NCBI GenBank assembly: GCA_016285355.1
Contig: JAEEQP010000010.1
Location: forward strand, 1-64,000
Length of the DNA: 64,000 nt
Reading direction: 5' to 3'
Origin: Bacteroidales bacterium
GTDB taxonomy: Bacteria > Bacteroidota > Bacteroidia > Bacteroidales > F082
Part shown: positions 26,870 to 35,103 of the stretch, one piece after another
How positions within the stretch are numbered: position 1 is the first letter of the stretch
Layout: every line of letters starts with the position of its first letter
Program-made: the position numbers and the translations under genes
The notes under the pieces: generated by a model
The model's database searches: none
The model's input: only the letters and a program-made list of their open reading frames with translations
What the model was told of the DNA's origin: nothing

Positions 26870-26959
26870 TTATTTCTTCTTGTGTCTATCCTTTCTCAAG
26901 CGTTTTTTGCGCTTGTGGGTCGACATCTTGTGTCTTTTGTGTTTTTTACCGTTTGGCAT
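26870..26959 (-). CDS. 29-residue basic AURKAIP1/COX24-like protein
   Basis: This is a very short reading frame from ATG at 26959 to TAA at 26870. The product starts MPNGKKHKRHKMSTHKRKKR and ends LRKDRHKKK, so well over half of it is Lys, Arg or His. It matches the small conserved Bacteroidota protein with an AURKAIP1/COX24-type motif (HKRKKRLRKxRHKKK), related to the C-terminus of mitochondrial ribosomal protein mS38. By that homology it probably binds rRNA in the small subunit. It sits 28 bases downstream of HU on the same strand and is followed by a terminator. Confidence 0.85.
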   Translation of the reverse strand: MPNGKKHKRHKMSTHKRKKRLRKDRHKKK

Positions 26960-26987
26960 AGTATAAAAAATTTAGCTTGTTGTTTTC

Positions 26988-27260
26988 TTACTTGACAGCG
27001 TTCATGAAGGTCTTGGCAGGCTTGAAAGCCGGAATCTTGTGGGCGGGGATGGTGATGGCCACATTCTTACCAATATTACGACCAGTCTTCTGAGCTCTCG
27101 TCTTGATGATGAAGCTACCAAAGCCTCTCAAATACACATTTTCACCCTTGGCCATGGAATTCTTCACCACTTCCATGAAATTTTCAACAACATTCTGGAC
27201 AGCACCTTTTTCAATGCCAGTCTTGCTTGCGATTTCAGCAACGATTTCTGCTTTAGTCAT
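26988..27260 (-). CDS. HU/IHF-family DNA-binding protein
   Basis: 90 residues, typical HU length: MTKAEIVAEIASKTGIEKGA, then the beta-arm region LRGFGSFIIKTRAQKTGRNI and PAHKIPAFKPAKTFMNAV. It binds and bends DNA as a nucleoid protein. A -7 element lies at 27317-27310. The 29-residue basic protein gene follows in the same transcript. Confidence 0.95.
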   Translation of the reverse strand: MTKAEIVAEIASKTGIEKGAVQNVVENFMEVVKNSMAKGENVYLRGFGSFIIKTRAQKTGRNIGKNVAITIPAHKIPAFKPAKTFMNAVK

Positions 27261-27309
27261 TTTTTCTCTTATTTAATGGTTAGTTATTATGTTTGTTGTA
27301 AATTTGCGG

Positions 27310-27317
27310 CAAAGGTA
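27310..27317 (-). promoter_or_regulatory. -7 promoter element of HU
   Basis: TACCTTTG on the minus strand, 50 bases upstream of the HU start. Confidence 0.6.
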
Positions 27318-27402
27318 CGAACATTTTCAATACGAAGAATTGTTTTGTGCAATTTTTTTATTCTAATGAGTTATAAATAAAGAATTTCGCAATATTTGAA
27401 CG

Positions 27403-28452
27403 ATGAATATCATACAAGACACCTTAATTAATTGGTATGAGGATAACCGCCGCGACCTTCCTTGGCGACACAACCCGACATCTTATCAGGTCTGGCTTTC
27501 GGAAATCATTCTGCAACAGACGCGCGTCAACCAAGGCTGGGAGTACTACCTCCGTTTCATCGAAAAGTGGCCCACGGTGAACGACCTTGCACAAGCCTCG
27601 GAAGAGGAAGTACTGAAAATGTGGCAAGGCCTCGGTTATTATTCACGTGCCCGCAACCTGCACAAATGCGCAAAACAAATCACGGAGCATTATAGCGGGC
27701 AATTCCCCGCTGATTTTGAGCAACTTAAACAGCTTCAAGGCATAGGTGACTACACTGCAGCGGCCATTGCTTCCATCGCTTTCAACCTGCCACATGCCGT
27801 GGTCGATGGAAATGTTTATCGTGTGCTGGCCCGCCTCTACGACATCGACACACCTATTAATATTAATGAAGGCCAAAAACTCTTTGCCCAACTCGCTGAT
27901 GAGTTGCTCAATCGCGAACAACCTGGCCTTCACAACCAAGCCATGATGGAATTCGGTGCCTTGCACTGCACACCCAAGAATCCCAACTGCCTGCTCTGCC
28001 CACTGCAAGCCCAATGCCTCGCCTTCGCACATCAGACTGTGATGCAAAGGCCTGTGAAACTGCCCAAAGTGAAAGTCACGACAAGGTATTTCAATTATTT
28101 GGTTCTCAGAATCAATGATTGTGTCTATCTCCACAAGCGCAGCGACAACGACATCTGGAAAAACCTCTACGATTTTCCGTGTATCGAAAGTCAAAAATCC
28201 ATGACTGTTGACGAAGTCATTGCCTCCGAAGAGTTTATTCAACTTATTGAAAACAAACCATTTACCATTATAAAATCGTCCCCAATTTTTACCCACAAAC
28301 TGACCCATCGCACCCTCCTCGCACAGTTCATCGAAATAAAACTTGAACAAGAATTATTGCAGATTCAAACAAAAGATTTATTTTTGGCGCGTCAAACGGA
28401 ATTGGGCAGTTTTCCCATTCCACGCTTAATCGACTTATACTTAAACAATTAA
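27403..28452 (+). CDS. mutY: A/G-specific adenine glycosylase
   Basis: 349 residues. The helix-hairpin-helix glycosylase domain has SEIILQQTRVNQGWEYYLRF, LQGIGDYTAAAIASIAF and VVDGNVYRVLARLYDID. The 4Fe-4S ligands are CTPKNPNCLLCPLQAQC. A C-terminal NUDIX-like domain (about 225-345) recognises 8-oxoG. It removes A opposite 8-oxoG. It heads mutY-ssb-gldE-gldD, an arrangement common in Bacteroidota. Confidence 0.95.
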   Translation: MNIIQDTLINWYEDNRRDLPWRHNPTSYQVWLSEIILQQTRVNQGWEYYLRFIEKWPTVNDLAQASEEEVLKMWQGLGYYSRARNLHKCAKQITEHYSGQFPADFEQLKQLQGIGDYTAAAIASIAFNLPHAVVDGNVYRVLARLYDIDTPININEGQKLFAQLADELLNREQPGLHNQAMMEFGALHCTPKNPNCLLCPLQAQCLAFAHQTVMQRPVKLPKVKVTTRYFNYLVLRINDCVYLHKRSDNDIWKNLYDFPCIESQKSMTVDEVIASEEFIQLIENKPFTIIKSSPIFTHKLTHRTLLAQFIEIKLEQELLQIQTKDLFLARQTELGSFPIPRLIDLYLNN

Positions 28453-28464
28453 AATCACTACACA

Positions 28465-28923
28465 ATGGCAAGTTTGAATAAAGTTATCCTCATAGGCCGA
28501 CTTGGGAAAACCCCTGAAATCACCACTTTCGAAAACGGCAACAAGAAAATCTCGGTCACCATGGCCACCTCGGAACGCTACCGCGACCGCGACAACAACT
28601 GGGTGGAGCAAACCGACTGGCACAACATCGTGGTGTGGGGCAACCTCGCCAACGACATCGCTGAAGGCCGCCGCAACTATACTAAAGGTGACCTCATGTA
28701 CGTTGAAGGCAAACTAAGGACCCGTCAATACACCGACCAACAGGGCATCGTGCGCTACGTCACCGAGGTGCATGCCGACAAAATGATGCAATTGGCACCA
28801 GCACGCCCCGTGTCACAGCCGTCTTACGGTCAGCCTTACACGAATGCACCGGAGCCCACTCCAGGCTATGTGCCGCAAAACAACCCCAACCTCCCCGATG
28901 AGGGCAACGACCTGCCATTTTAA
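28465..28923 (+). CDS. ssb: Single-stranded DNA-binding protein
   Basis: 152 residues: N-terminal OB fold (SLNKVILIGRLGKTPEITTF; WVEQTDWHNIVVWG; YVEGKLRTRQYTDQQG) followed by a Pro/Gln/Asn-rich linker and the conserved acidic tip NDLPF that docks repair proteins. It starts 12 bases after mutY, which puts a base-excision enzyme and SSB in one transcript. Confidence 0.96.
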   Translation: MASLNKVILIGRLGKTPEITTFENGNKKISVTMATSERYRDRDNNWVEQTDWHNIVVWGNLANDIAEGRRNYTKGDLMYVEGKLRTRQYTDQQGIVRYVTEVHADKMMQLAPARPVSQPSYGQPYTNAPEPTPGYVPQNNPNLPDEGNDLPF

Positions 28924-28954
28924 CGGAATAATGTGCCATGTCAGAATTATTTTG

Positions 28955-28962
28955 TAATTTTG
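28955..28962 (+). promoter_or_regulatory. -7 promoter element of gldE
   Basis: TAATTTTG, exact TAnnTTTG match, 27 bases before the TTG start at 28989. Confidence 0.55.
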
Positions 28963-28988
28963 CGGCCTGAATTTTAAATCATACGATT

Positions 28989-30329
28989 TTGGAAACACCC
29001 GACCCTGACCCTCTCATAGGACTCCTGACCGTTGTTTCAAACAACTTTTTCACTGGATTTACCATCAATGCCATCATCGGATTGGTTGTATTGTGCCTGC
29101 TCCTCATCGCCTCGGCTTTGATTTCAAGCAGCGAGACGGCGTTTTTCTCCCTTCAGCCTGCCGACATTGACGACCTCGAATCGCGCAACGACGCAAAAAG
29201 CCGTTTAGTACTCGACCTTCGCGAGAAACCGAAGACTTTATTAGCTACTATCTTAATTGGCAATAACTTCGTCAATGTCACCATCACCTTGCTGGCTACT
29301 TATATCATGGCGCAACTGTTTGACATGGCGAACCATCCCGTGGCGGCTTTCTTTTTGGAAGTGGTAATTGTCACCTCATTAATTCTGATTATCGGAGAAA
29401 TCACGCCGAAAATCTATGCCAGCAAGCGACCTGACAAGGTGGCACGTTTCATGGCCCGCCCTTTGCGTTTTCTCAATGGTTTGTTCAAGCCTTTGAGCAA
29501 GCTGTTGGTCAACTCCACCTCGTTCATGGACAAGCACTTGGAGAAGAAGAAAGGCGAAATTTCGATGGAAGACCTCTCCACCGCCGTGGAAATCGCTACC
29601 GAAGCCTCCACTCCGCTTGAAGAGAAACAGATGCTGAAGGGCATCGCCTCGTTCAGCGAGAAAGAAGTGAGCAATGTGATGATTCCGCGTGTCGACATCA
29701 TCGGGGTAGAGAAAGACATGGATTTCGCCACTATGCTGGCCATCGTTATCAAAAGCGGATTTTCGAGAATTCCAGTTTACGACGAGACCTTGGATAAGGT
29801 GGAAGGCATCCTTTATGTGAAAGACCTTCTCCCCTATTTGGATGCCGAATCCTATGAGTGGCAGAAACTCATCCGACCTGCTTTCTATGTCCCAGAGAAC
29901 CGCAAAATCAACGACTTGTTCCAGGATTTCCGCGAGAAAAAGATTCATATTGCCATTGTGGTGGATGAATACGGCGGCACTTCGGGACTGATTACCATGG
30001 AAGATGTGATTGAGGAAATTGTGGGCGAGATTAATGATGAGTTCGATGAAGCCAGTGTTGAAGAGCATTACAAGAAACTTGACGATGGTTCCTATCTCTT
30101 TAAGGCTCAGACCAGTATCGTTGACTTCTGCAAGGTGTTTGGCGTGGACGAAGGTTACTTTGAGCCTATGCAGGGTGAAGCCGACACCCTTGCCGGACTG
30201 ATTCTTGAAATCGAAGGGCGCATCCCTGAGATTGGGTTTAAGTTCAACTTCGAGAAGTTCCACATGGAGATTACTGATGCCGATAGCAAACGCATCAAGG
30301 AAGTAAAAGTAGTGTATGATGAAGAATAG
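28989..30329 (+). CDS. gldE: GldE, CNNM/CBS/CorC gliding-associated membrane protein
   Basis: 446 residues. The CNNM (DUF21) membrane domain (about 15-200, with VLCLLLIASALISSSETAFF) is followed by two CBS domains (VSNVMIPRVDIIGVEKDMDF; IAIVVDEYGGTSGLITMEDV) and a C-terminal CorC/HlyC transporter-associated domain. The family handles divalent cations, and GldE is linked to gliding and T9SS function. No ATG lies near the start, so the TTG at 28989 (METPDPDP) is chosen, supported by the promoter. It overlaps gldD by 14 bases. Confidence 0.9.
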   Translation: METPDPDPLIGLLTVVSNNFFTGFTINAIIGLVVLCLLLIASALISSSETAFFSLQPADIDDLESRNDAKSRLVLDLREKPKTLLATILIGNNFVNVTITLLATYIMAQLFDMANHPVAAFFLEVVIVTSLILIIGEITPKIYASKRPDKVARFMARPLRFLNGLFKPLSKLLVNSTSFMDKHLEKKKGEISMEDLSTAVEIATEASTPLEEKQMLKGIASFSEKEVSNVMIPRVDIIGVEKDMDFATMLAIVIKSGFSRIPVYDETLDKVEGILYVKDLLPYLDAESYEWQKLIRPAFYVPENRKINDLFQDFREKKIHIAIVVDEYGGTSGLITMEDVIEEIVGEINDEFDEASVEEHYKKLDDGSYLFKAQTSIVDFCKVFGVDEGYFEPMQGEADTLAGLILEIEGRIPEIGFKFNFEKFHMEITDADSKRIKEVKVVYDEE

Positions 30330-30906
30330 ATTATCTATATTGCTTGTGGCTTTTGCCATAGTGCTCATCACCGTTTCATGCGACCGCGAGCCCAACTACC
30401 TGCCTAAGCCACGCGGCTATTTCCGCATCGACCTGCCCGAGAAAGGCTACACCAAGGTTGACACTATTGAACGATACAGCTTTGAGTGCCCACAATATGC
30501 CCTCGTCACCCCTGACCCCTATTCGCCCAACGAGAAAAACTGGATTAATATTGAAATGCCGACATTCAAGGGTTCCATCCACCTGACACACAAGAACGTC
30601 AACGACAACTTGGGCGAATATTTGGAAGACGTTCACACCATGGTCGTGAAGCATCTGCAAAAAGCCAACGGTGTGCGCGACAGCTTGATTGTCAACGAGG
30701 AACGCCAAGTCTACGGTATGTTCATCGAAATGGACGGCAAAGGCGTGGCCACCCCGATGCAGTTTTACCTCACCGACAGCACCAAGAACTTTGTCCGTGG
30801 CGCCCTCTACTTCAACTTCCTGCCTAACAACGACTCGATGCAGCCCGTCATCAATTTCATCCGCGAGGACATCGACCACATGATTAATACGTTTGAGTGG
30901 AAGTAA
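30316..30906 (+). CDS. gldD: GldD gliding-motility lipoprotein
   Basis: 196 residues with a lipoprotein signal ending ITVSC (Cys near 22) and the GldD signature NYLPKPRGYFRIDLPEKGY directly after it. GldD is an envelope lipoprotein needed for gliding and T9SS-dependent secretion in Flavobacterium. Its molecular role is unresolved. It overlaps the gldE 3' end and is translationally coupled to it. Confidence 0.92.
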   Translation: MMKNRLSILLVAFAIVLITVSCDREPNYLPKPRGYFRIDLPEKGYTKVDTIERYSFECPQYALVTPDPYSPNEKNWINIEMPTFKGSIHLTHKNVNDNLGEYLEDVHTMVVKHLQKANGVRDSLIVNEERQVYGMFIEMDGKGVATPMQFYLTDSTKNFVRGALYFNFLPNNDSMQPVINFIREDIDHMINTFEWK

Positions 30907-30914
30907 GAAGAGAA

Positions 30915-32021
30915 CTATCCTCTTTTTTTCTCTCCAAACACGCACCACCGCACAAACGGAATCCTCCGTAGCACTTCATAAATCGCAGGCGACAACAGCA
31001 TTACTGCCACGAAAAGAATGACATACATCAGCCAAGGAGCCAGTGAGGTATACATTTTCATCATGTAGCCCAACGAGGCAATCACTAAATAATGAACTAT
31101 ATAGATGCCAAAGCTGGAGCGTGTCATATATCCTGCAAAGGCTCCTGTACGGTTGAAACGTGCCTTGAACCAAGCCATCATCGCTAAACACATCAACCAG
31201 CCATAGAGGCAGTTGAGCGGGCTACCCAGATACTTCGGCGAAGTGTTGTCTTGACCAAAAGTGGTGATAATCAGCACCGTACCTGCGACGACGGCACAGG
31301 CTATCAACGGAATCCAAGCTTTCTCTAACTTCTCCTGCACCTTGTCGTGCGAGAAAACGAAATAGCCTAACAGGAAGGGAATCAGGTAGAAGACGGGCTT
31401 ATACAAGTTCCAGAGACCGTCCAACGATTCAGGGCGTGGATGCTTGACTAAGGTCTGCTCACCCACCCAAAACAGCACGCCTAACAAGATGATACAGACC
31501 ATATTGGCCTTCCCGCACCAGTTCCAGAGTTGGTCTTTTTTGTCTATTGCATGCACCAGAAGCAACACCAGACCCAGCAGCCACAACACTTGGATGAACC
31601 ACAACGGCCCCGTGCCGCTTACGGCCATCATGGCATACTTTGCCAATGCGGGTATACCATCGAACGCGCCTTGTCTTGAGGCCACAACGGTGTTGAAATA
31701 ACCGACCATCCAGTGGAACACAAACAGGCCGATGGTGCCAGGTACCAGCAACTTACGAGTGCGAGCCTTGAACCATTCTTTGGCGGAATGTTTTTCCAAA
31801 GCATAACGTGCACTGATACCAGCCAACAGAAACAATAGCGGCATGAACCAAGGATATAAGATATACATCACAATATCCTGATACTGTGGACACTGCGGAT
31901 ATTCGCCAAAACCTCCAATGCCACCGAAGACACCTTTGTTGTTGTAGAAATAAATGACATGGTAAAACAGCACTAAGAGTACCGTCACCCAGCGTAAATT
32001 GTCCATCCAGTGTTTTCTCAT
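30915..32021 (-). CDS. Acyltransferase family 3 membrane protein
   Basis: 368 residues with about ten transmembrane helices. It begins RKHWMDNLRWVTVLLVLFYH, the 'D-x-L-R...H' start typical of Acyltransferase_3 (OafA/MdoC-like) proteins, followed by PWFMPLLFLLAGISARYAL. It probably O-acetylates or succinylates a surface glycan using a cytoplasmic acyl donor. The acceptor is unknown. It overlaps the upstream AbrB-like gene by four bases. Confidence 0.85.
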   Translation of the reverse strand: MRKHWMDNLRWVTVLLVLFYHVIYFYNNKGVFGGIGGFGEYPQCPQYQDIVMYILYPWFMPLLFLLAGISARYALEKHSAKEWFKARTRKLLVPGTIGLFVFHWMVGYFNTVVASRQGAFDGIPALAKYAMMAVSGTGPLWFIQVLWLLGLVLLLVHAIDKKDQLWNWCGKANMVCIILLGVLFWVGEQTLVKHPRPESLDGLWNLYKPVFYLIPFLLGYFVFSHDKVQEKLEKAWIPLIACAVVAGTVLIITTFGQDNTSPKYLGSPLNCLYGWLMCLAMMAWFKARFNRTGAFAGYMTRSSFGIYIVHYLVIASLGYMMKMYTSLAPWLMYVILFVAVMLLSPAIYEVLRRIPFVRWCVFGEKKRG

Positions 32022-32227
32022 TTTGCAAGACCCTCCATCGCCTGATCGATTATACTTTGAAATACCTCCGTTTTGAGCATGGCTATACCTCTTTGGTCGC
32101 CAAGCACCATCAAGCTGTCGCCAGCTTTGATGTTGTAAAGTTCACGAGCCTCCTTCGGGATGACGATTTGTCCCCGCTCGCCCACTTTCACTACTCCGAA
32201 AATGTACTTTCCATTAACTGCTTCCAT
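32018..32227 (-). CDS. AbrB/MazE-family DNA-binding protein
   Basis: 69 residues forming a swapped-hairpin AbrB fold: FGVVKVGERGQIVIPKEARE followed by LYNIKAGDSLMVLGDQRGIA. The in-frame ATG at 32275 overlaps the -7 element at 32280-32273 and cannot be used, so 32227 is preferred. Being coupled to the acyltransferase, it likely regulates this two-gene unit, perhaps its own promoter. No toxin partner is present. Confidence 0.85.
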   Translation of the reverse strand: MEAVNGKYIFGVVKVGERGQIVIPKEARELYNIKAGDSLMVLGDQRGIAMLKTEVFQSIIDQAMEGLAK

Positions 32228-32272
32228 AATGATTGAGTTTTTATGATTTGTATGAATTTTCATATTTTGCTG

Positions 32273-32280
32273 CAAAAGTA
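32273..32280 (-). promoter_or_regulatory. -7 promoter element of the AbrB/acyltransferase unit
   Basis: TACTTTTG on the minus strand, 45 bases before the chosen AbrB start. Confidence 0.6.
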
Positions 32281-32355
32281 TAGAAAAAATCCATTGCTTG
32301 ACCTTTCTTTTTCATTTTTCGACATTTTTATTCAACTTTTTTCATGGAAAAACAC

Positions 32356-32387
32356 TATTTTCGCGGCGCGAAACAAATTTTGCGCCG
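32356..32387 (+). promoter_or_regulatory. Near-consensus promoter and hairpin in the corA leader
   Basis: TATTTTCG (32356-32363, one mismatch to TAnnTTTG) is followed directly by CGGCGC (32364-32369) and its complement GCGCCG (32382-32387), 41 bases before corA. The hairpin lies at or near the expected transcript start, so it may be a 5' stabiliser or a regulatory structure. Confidence 0.35.
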
Positions 32388-32428
32388 ATGTAAACAGAGT
32401 ATTCACTTAAAAGAAAGGGGGAAGGCCT

Positions 32429-33346
32429 ATGATTAACAGCCTGAAAATCGGGAACTTGACTTGGCGTCATCTCAACAACCCAACAGAAGAAGACTTTGAA
32501 TTCCTGAAAGACCGATTTCACTTCCACCCTTTGGACATCGAAGACTGCAAATCCGTCAACCAACGCCCCAAAATCGACATCTACGACGATTATTACTTCC
32601 TCATCCTGCATTTCCCCAACTTCGACCGTCAGAACAAGTTCGTGAAAATCAAGGAGGTGAAGATTTTCTGGGGCAGAGATTACATCATCTCCATCGAGAA
32701 AAATCCTTGGGGCGTGTCGCAACTCTTTGAGGAATACGAGGAACGCGTCCAGAATGGTGAAGAGATGAATTTCCGCAACTCCGACATCCTGCTTTACCGC
32801 ATACTCGAAAAACTGATGACCGAATCGGTGTATCTGTTGCGCAAGGTCGGCTTGGACGTTGAATTAATCAACCGTGAACTATTGCAGGAAAAGCAAGTGA
32901 AGATTATCGAGCGCATCAGCGTGACGCGAAAGAATCTCATCCTCATCAACACCATTTTCAAGCCGCAGCTGCGACTCTTCCACCTCTTCGAGACAGGTAA
33001 AGTGACCGGCTTCACCGACGACGTGGAGTACATGGAAGACTACTGGGGCAACATTCTCGACTACCTACAAAAGGTGTGGGATATGACCGAGGATTACGAG
33101 GAACTGATTGAGGGCCTTTCAATGACTTTCGACTCGATGCAGACCAACAAGACCAACGAGACAATGAAAATCCTGACCCTCGTGTCGACCATCATCCTGC
33201 CTTTGACCTTTATCACAGGTCTTTACGGCATGAACGTTGGGCTACCTTTCCAAGACAAGGCCTGGGCCTTCTGGGGCATCATGGGATTCATGACTGTGGT
33301 CGCCTTTGCCTTCTATATCTATTTCAGGCACAAGAAAATGATGTGA
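32429..33346 (+). CDS. corA: CorA-family magnesium/cobalt transporter
   Basis: 305 residues. A large cytoplasmic domain with long helices is followed by two C-terminal transmembrane segments. The first ends in the invariant FITGLYGMN, where GMN is the selectivity filter; the second is WAFWGIMGFMTVVAFAFYIY followed by basic residues. It imports Mg2+ (or Co2+) as a pentamer. A purine-rich GGGGGAAGG precedes the ATG. Confidence 0.94.
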   Translation: MINSLKIGNLTWRHLNNPTEEDFEFLKDRFHFHPLDIEDCKSVNQRPKIDIYDDYYFLILHFPNFDRQNKFVKIKEVKIFWGRDYIISIEKNPWGVSQLFEEYEERVQNGEEMNFRNSDILLYRILEKLMTESVYLLRKVGLDVELINRELLQEKQVKIIERISVTRKNLILINTIFKPQLRLFHLFETGKVTGFTDDVEYMEDYWGNILDYLQKVWDMTEDYEELIEGLSMTFDSMQTNKTNETMKILTLVSTIILPLTFITGLYGMNVGLPFQDKAWAFWGIMGFMTVVAFAFYIYFRHKKMM

Positions 33347-33356
33347 TTGACACACA

Positions 33357-34424
33357 TCATTTTACCATCAATTTTTCGTATTTCACCACCGCCCCATTGC
33401 GCATCAATTTAACGATGTAGCAGCCTTTGGCGATGCCATCAGGCAAGGTCACCGCAAAATCATCGACAGCATAACCCGAAGCCTTGAGCAAGGTGCGGCC
33501 ACACAAATCGCAGATGACAACGGCATCAAAACTATTGCAGTTGCCGCTCACGTGCAGGGTCTCTCCAGCCTCGACAGGATTAGGGAACAGATAAACGGTC
33601 GTTTGTGTTTCTTCGACGAGGCTCCATGTCGGATCCCAAATCATGCGGGCATATTCCGGATGGTCGACGAAGGGATTACGGTTGTGCTGATAGTCATCAT
33701 AAATGGCCTCATTACGCAATTTTTCCTTTTCGCTCACGGGGTCTAACTCATTCCAACGCAGCAACATGTCAATAGCCCAAGGCTTGATTTCCGATTTGGT
33801 GGTCATATCGCTACTGCTCCAGCTGCCATCTTCGCTATAATAGCGCACACTCATGTACATGATAGCGCGAGCAAAGTCGCCTTTGTATTCGTCAATAGGC
33901 TCAAAGGCCGTTCCCGAAAAGCCAGGCGTCTTGCAAGTGCCTAACTTTGAGCCGTTTTGCGAAGTCCATGAAACCGAGCCGACCTCGCCAAAGGCATAAT
34001 TACCGCGACGGTTGTTGACATAGCCATCCGTCGGGAAGATATGGTGCAAATCGGTTCGAGGTGTCGTCTGGTCGTTGAACCAACTCGAAGGCCATGAGTG
34101 TTCGCGGTTGTAGCAGTCGCCTTCACCGCTGAAGTTGCCGCACTGGTCCTGCCCAAGATAATAGACATAGGGCGGCGTGCCGTTCGGCTTATCGGAATAC
34201 ATGTCCCAAACGATGCCGTTGCCTTTGTTATCGGTGCTCCAGAAAGCATTCCAAAGTTGTGAATACGAAATGGATGAGTGCCCTTTGATGATATTATGCA
34301 ATGCAACCTTCAACTGATTACCTGTCAATCCGTTGGCGGAATTGTAGTAATTGGCAGGCTGTGCCGTAACAGAAAGTGCCAGCGACAGGCCAAAAAATAA
34401 CGCTATTAACTTTTTCATTTTCAT
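33357..34424 (-). CDS. T9SS-exported endonuclease I
   Basis: 355 residues. Signal peptide (KKLIALFFGLSLALSVTA), then an endonuclease I domain with EHSWPSSWF, RTDLHHIFPTDGYVNNRRGN and YAFGEV, the His-metal nuclease core. The C-terminal about 75 residues form a T9SS type A sorting domain (VYLFPNPVEAGETLHVSGNC ... CYIVKLMRNGAVVKYEKLMV). It is a secreted or surface nuclease, probably for scavenging DNA or escaping DNA traps. The start ATG overlaps the MntP-like stop (ATGA). Confidence 0.92.
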   Translation of the reverse strand: MKMKKLIALFFGLSLALSVTAQPANYYNSANGLTGNQLKVALHNIIKGHSSISYSQLWNAFWSTDNKGNGIVWDMYSDKPNGTPPYVYYLGQDQCGNFSGEGDCYNREHSWPSSWFNDQTTPRTDLHHIFPTDGYVNNRRGNYAFGEVGSVSWTSQNGSKLGTCKTPGFSGTAFEPIDEYKGDFARAIMYMSVRYYSEDGSWSSSDMTTKSEIKPWAIDMLLRWNELDPVSEKEKLRNEAIYDDYQHNRNPFVDHPEYARMIWDPTWSLVEETQTTVYLFPNPVEAGETLHVSGNCNSFDAVVICDLCGRTLLKASGYAVDDFAVTLPDGIAKGCYIVKLMRNGAVVKYEKLMVK

Positions 34425-34987
34425 TTTAATAAATCAGTGAACATATACAGAATTGCGATAACGACCATAAACACCGAGGCGGAAAACTCGATGAAACTCA
34501 TCTTTTTAATGATGCCTGGAGTAAATGCAATGCGCACAGTGAAGAACGACCACAGGAAACCTGCCACTACAACAGCAGCAAAGAACCACAAACCAAAGGG
34601 CAGGAAATAGGGCCCGACGAGTGTCATGATGAGGGTGTTCATCGCAGCAAGAATGGAAAGCAGAACGAAATCCCACTCCGTGCTGACGGTGTAGAGCATC
34701 TTGCCTTTCAGGATTTTCATCGAGTCGACGAACAACTTGATGGCTACTACAAGCATCATAGCAAATACCATATATTCAGCGATATAGGTATAAAGATGTG
34801 ACATCAGTCGACCCAAATTGTATCCAATTACCGCCGCCATCCCCTGACTGATGCCGAACACCATAGGAATGACAAACTTATGCGAAGGCTTGTCATCAGC
34901 AGTAATCAGGCCTACCGAGCGTGTGGCCACGGTAGATGTGAGGCAAAGGATGAAAAGGATGGATATGATTATTGCAGTGGTGGTCAT
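34421..34987 (-). CDS. MntP-like membrane protein lacking the conserved aspartates
   Basis: 188 residues, the length of MntP manganese exporters, with six hydrophobic helices in two similar halves. The second helix region (IPMVFGISQGMAAVIGYNLG) and AIKLFVDSMKILKG fit MntP well. The membrane aspartates of the family do not: the first-helix position reads STVATRSVG and the second-half position reads AAMNTLIMT. It may transport something else or be a diverged relative. The start at 34987 follows a -7 element at 35015-35008. The longer upstream reading translates an intergenic repeat (ASLRGTKQS) and was discarded. Confidence 0.6.
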   Translation of the reverse strand: MTTTAIIISILFILCLTSTVATRSVGLITADDKPSHKFVIPMVFGISQGMAAVIGYNLGRLMSHLYTYIAEYMVFAMMLVVAIKLFVDSMKILKGKMLYTVSTEWDFVLLSILAAMNTLIMTLVGPYFLPFGLWFFAAVVVAGFLWSFFTVRIAFTPGIIKKMSFIEFSASVFMVVIAILYMFTDLLK

Positions 34988-35007
34988 TAGTATTAATAAA
35001 AGGAATG

Positions 35008-35015
35008 CAAAAATA
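35008..35015 (-). promoter_or_regulatory. -7 promoter element of the MntP-like/endonuclease unit
   Basis: TATTTTTG on the minus strand, 21 bases before the start at 34987. Confidence 0.6.
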
Positions 35016-35058
35016 AACAATTCAGGGGAACTTGCAATGCAAATCCCCCTGAAAAATT

Positions 35059-35095
35059 GTCTGGATTGTTTCGTTCCTCGCAATGACGCGAAGCG
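35059..35095. repeat. Dispersed intergenic repeat
   Basis: GGATTGTTTCGTTCCTCGCA followed by ATGACG is a recognisable dispersed repeat of Bacteroidales-type genomes. It lies between tnaA and the MntP-like promoter. Confidence 0.5.
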
Positions 35096-35103
35096 ATTCA
35101 AAA

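Noticed and set aside
34988..35101. N-terminal extension of the MntP-like protein
   Set aside because: It translates a dispersed repeat and the promoter; the start at 34987 fits family length and promoter position.
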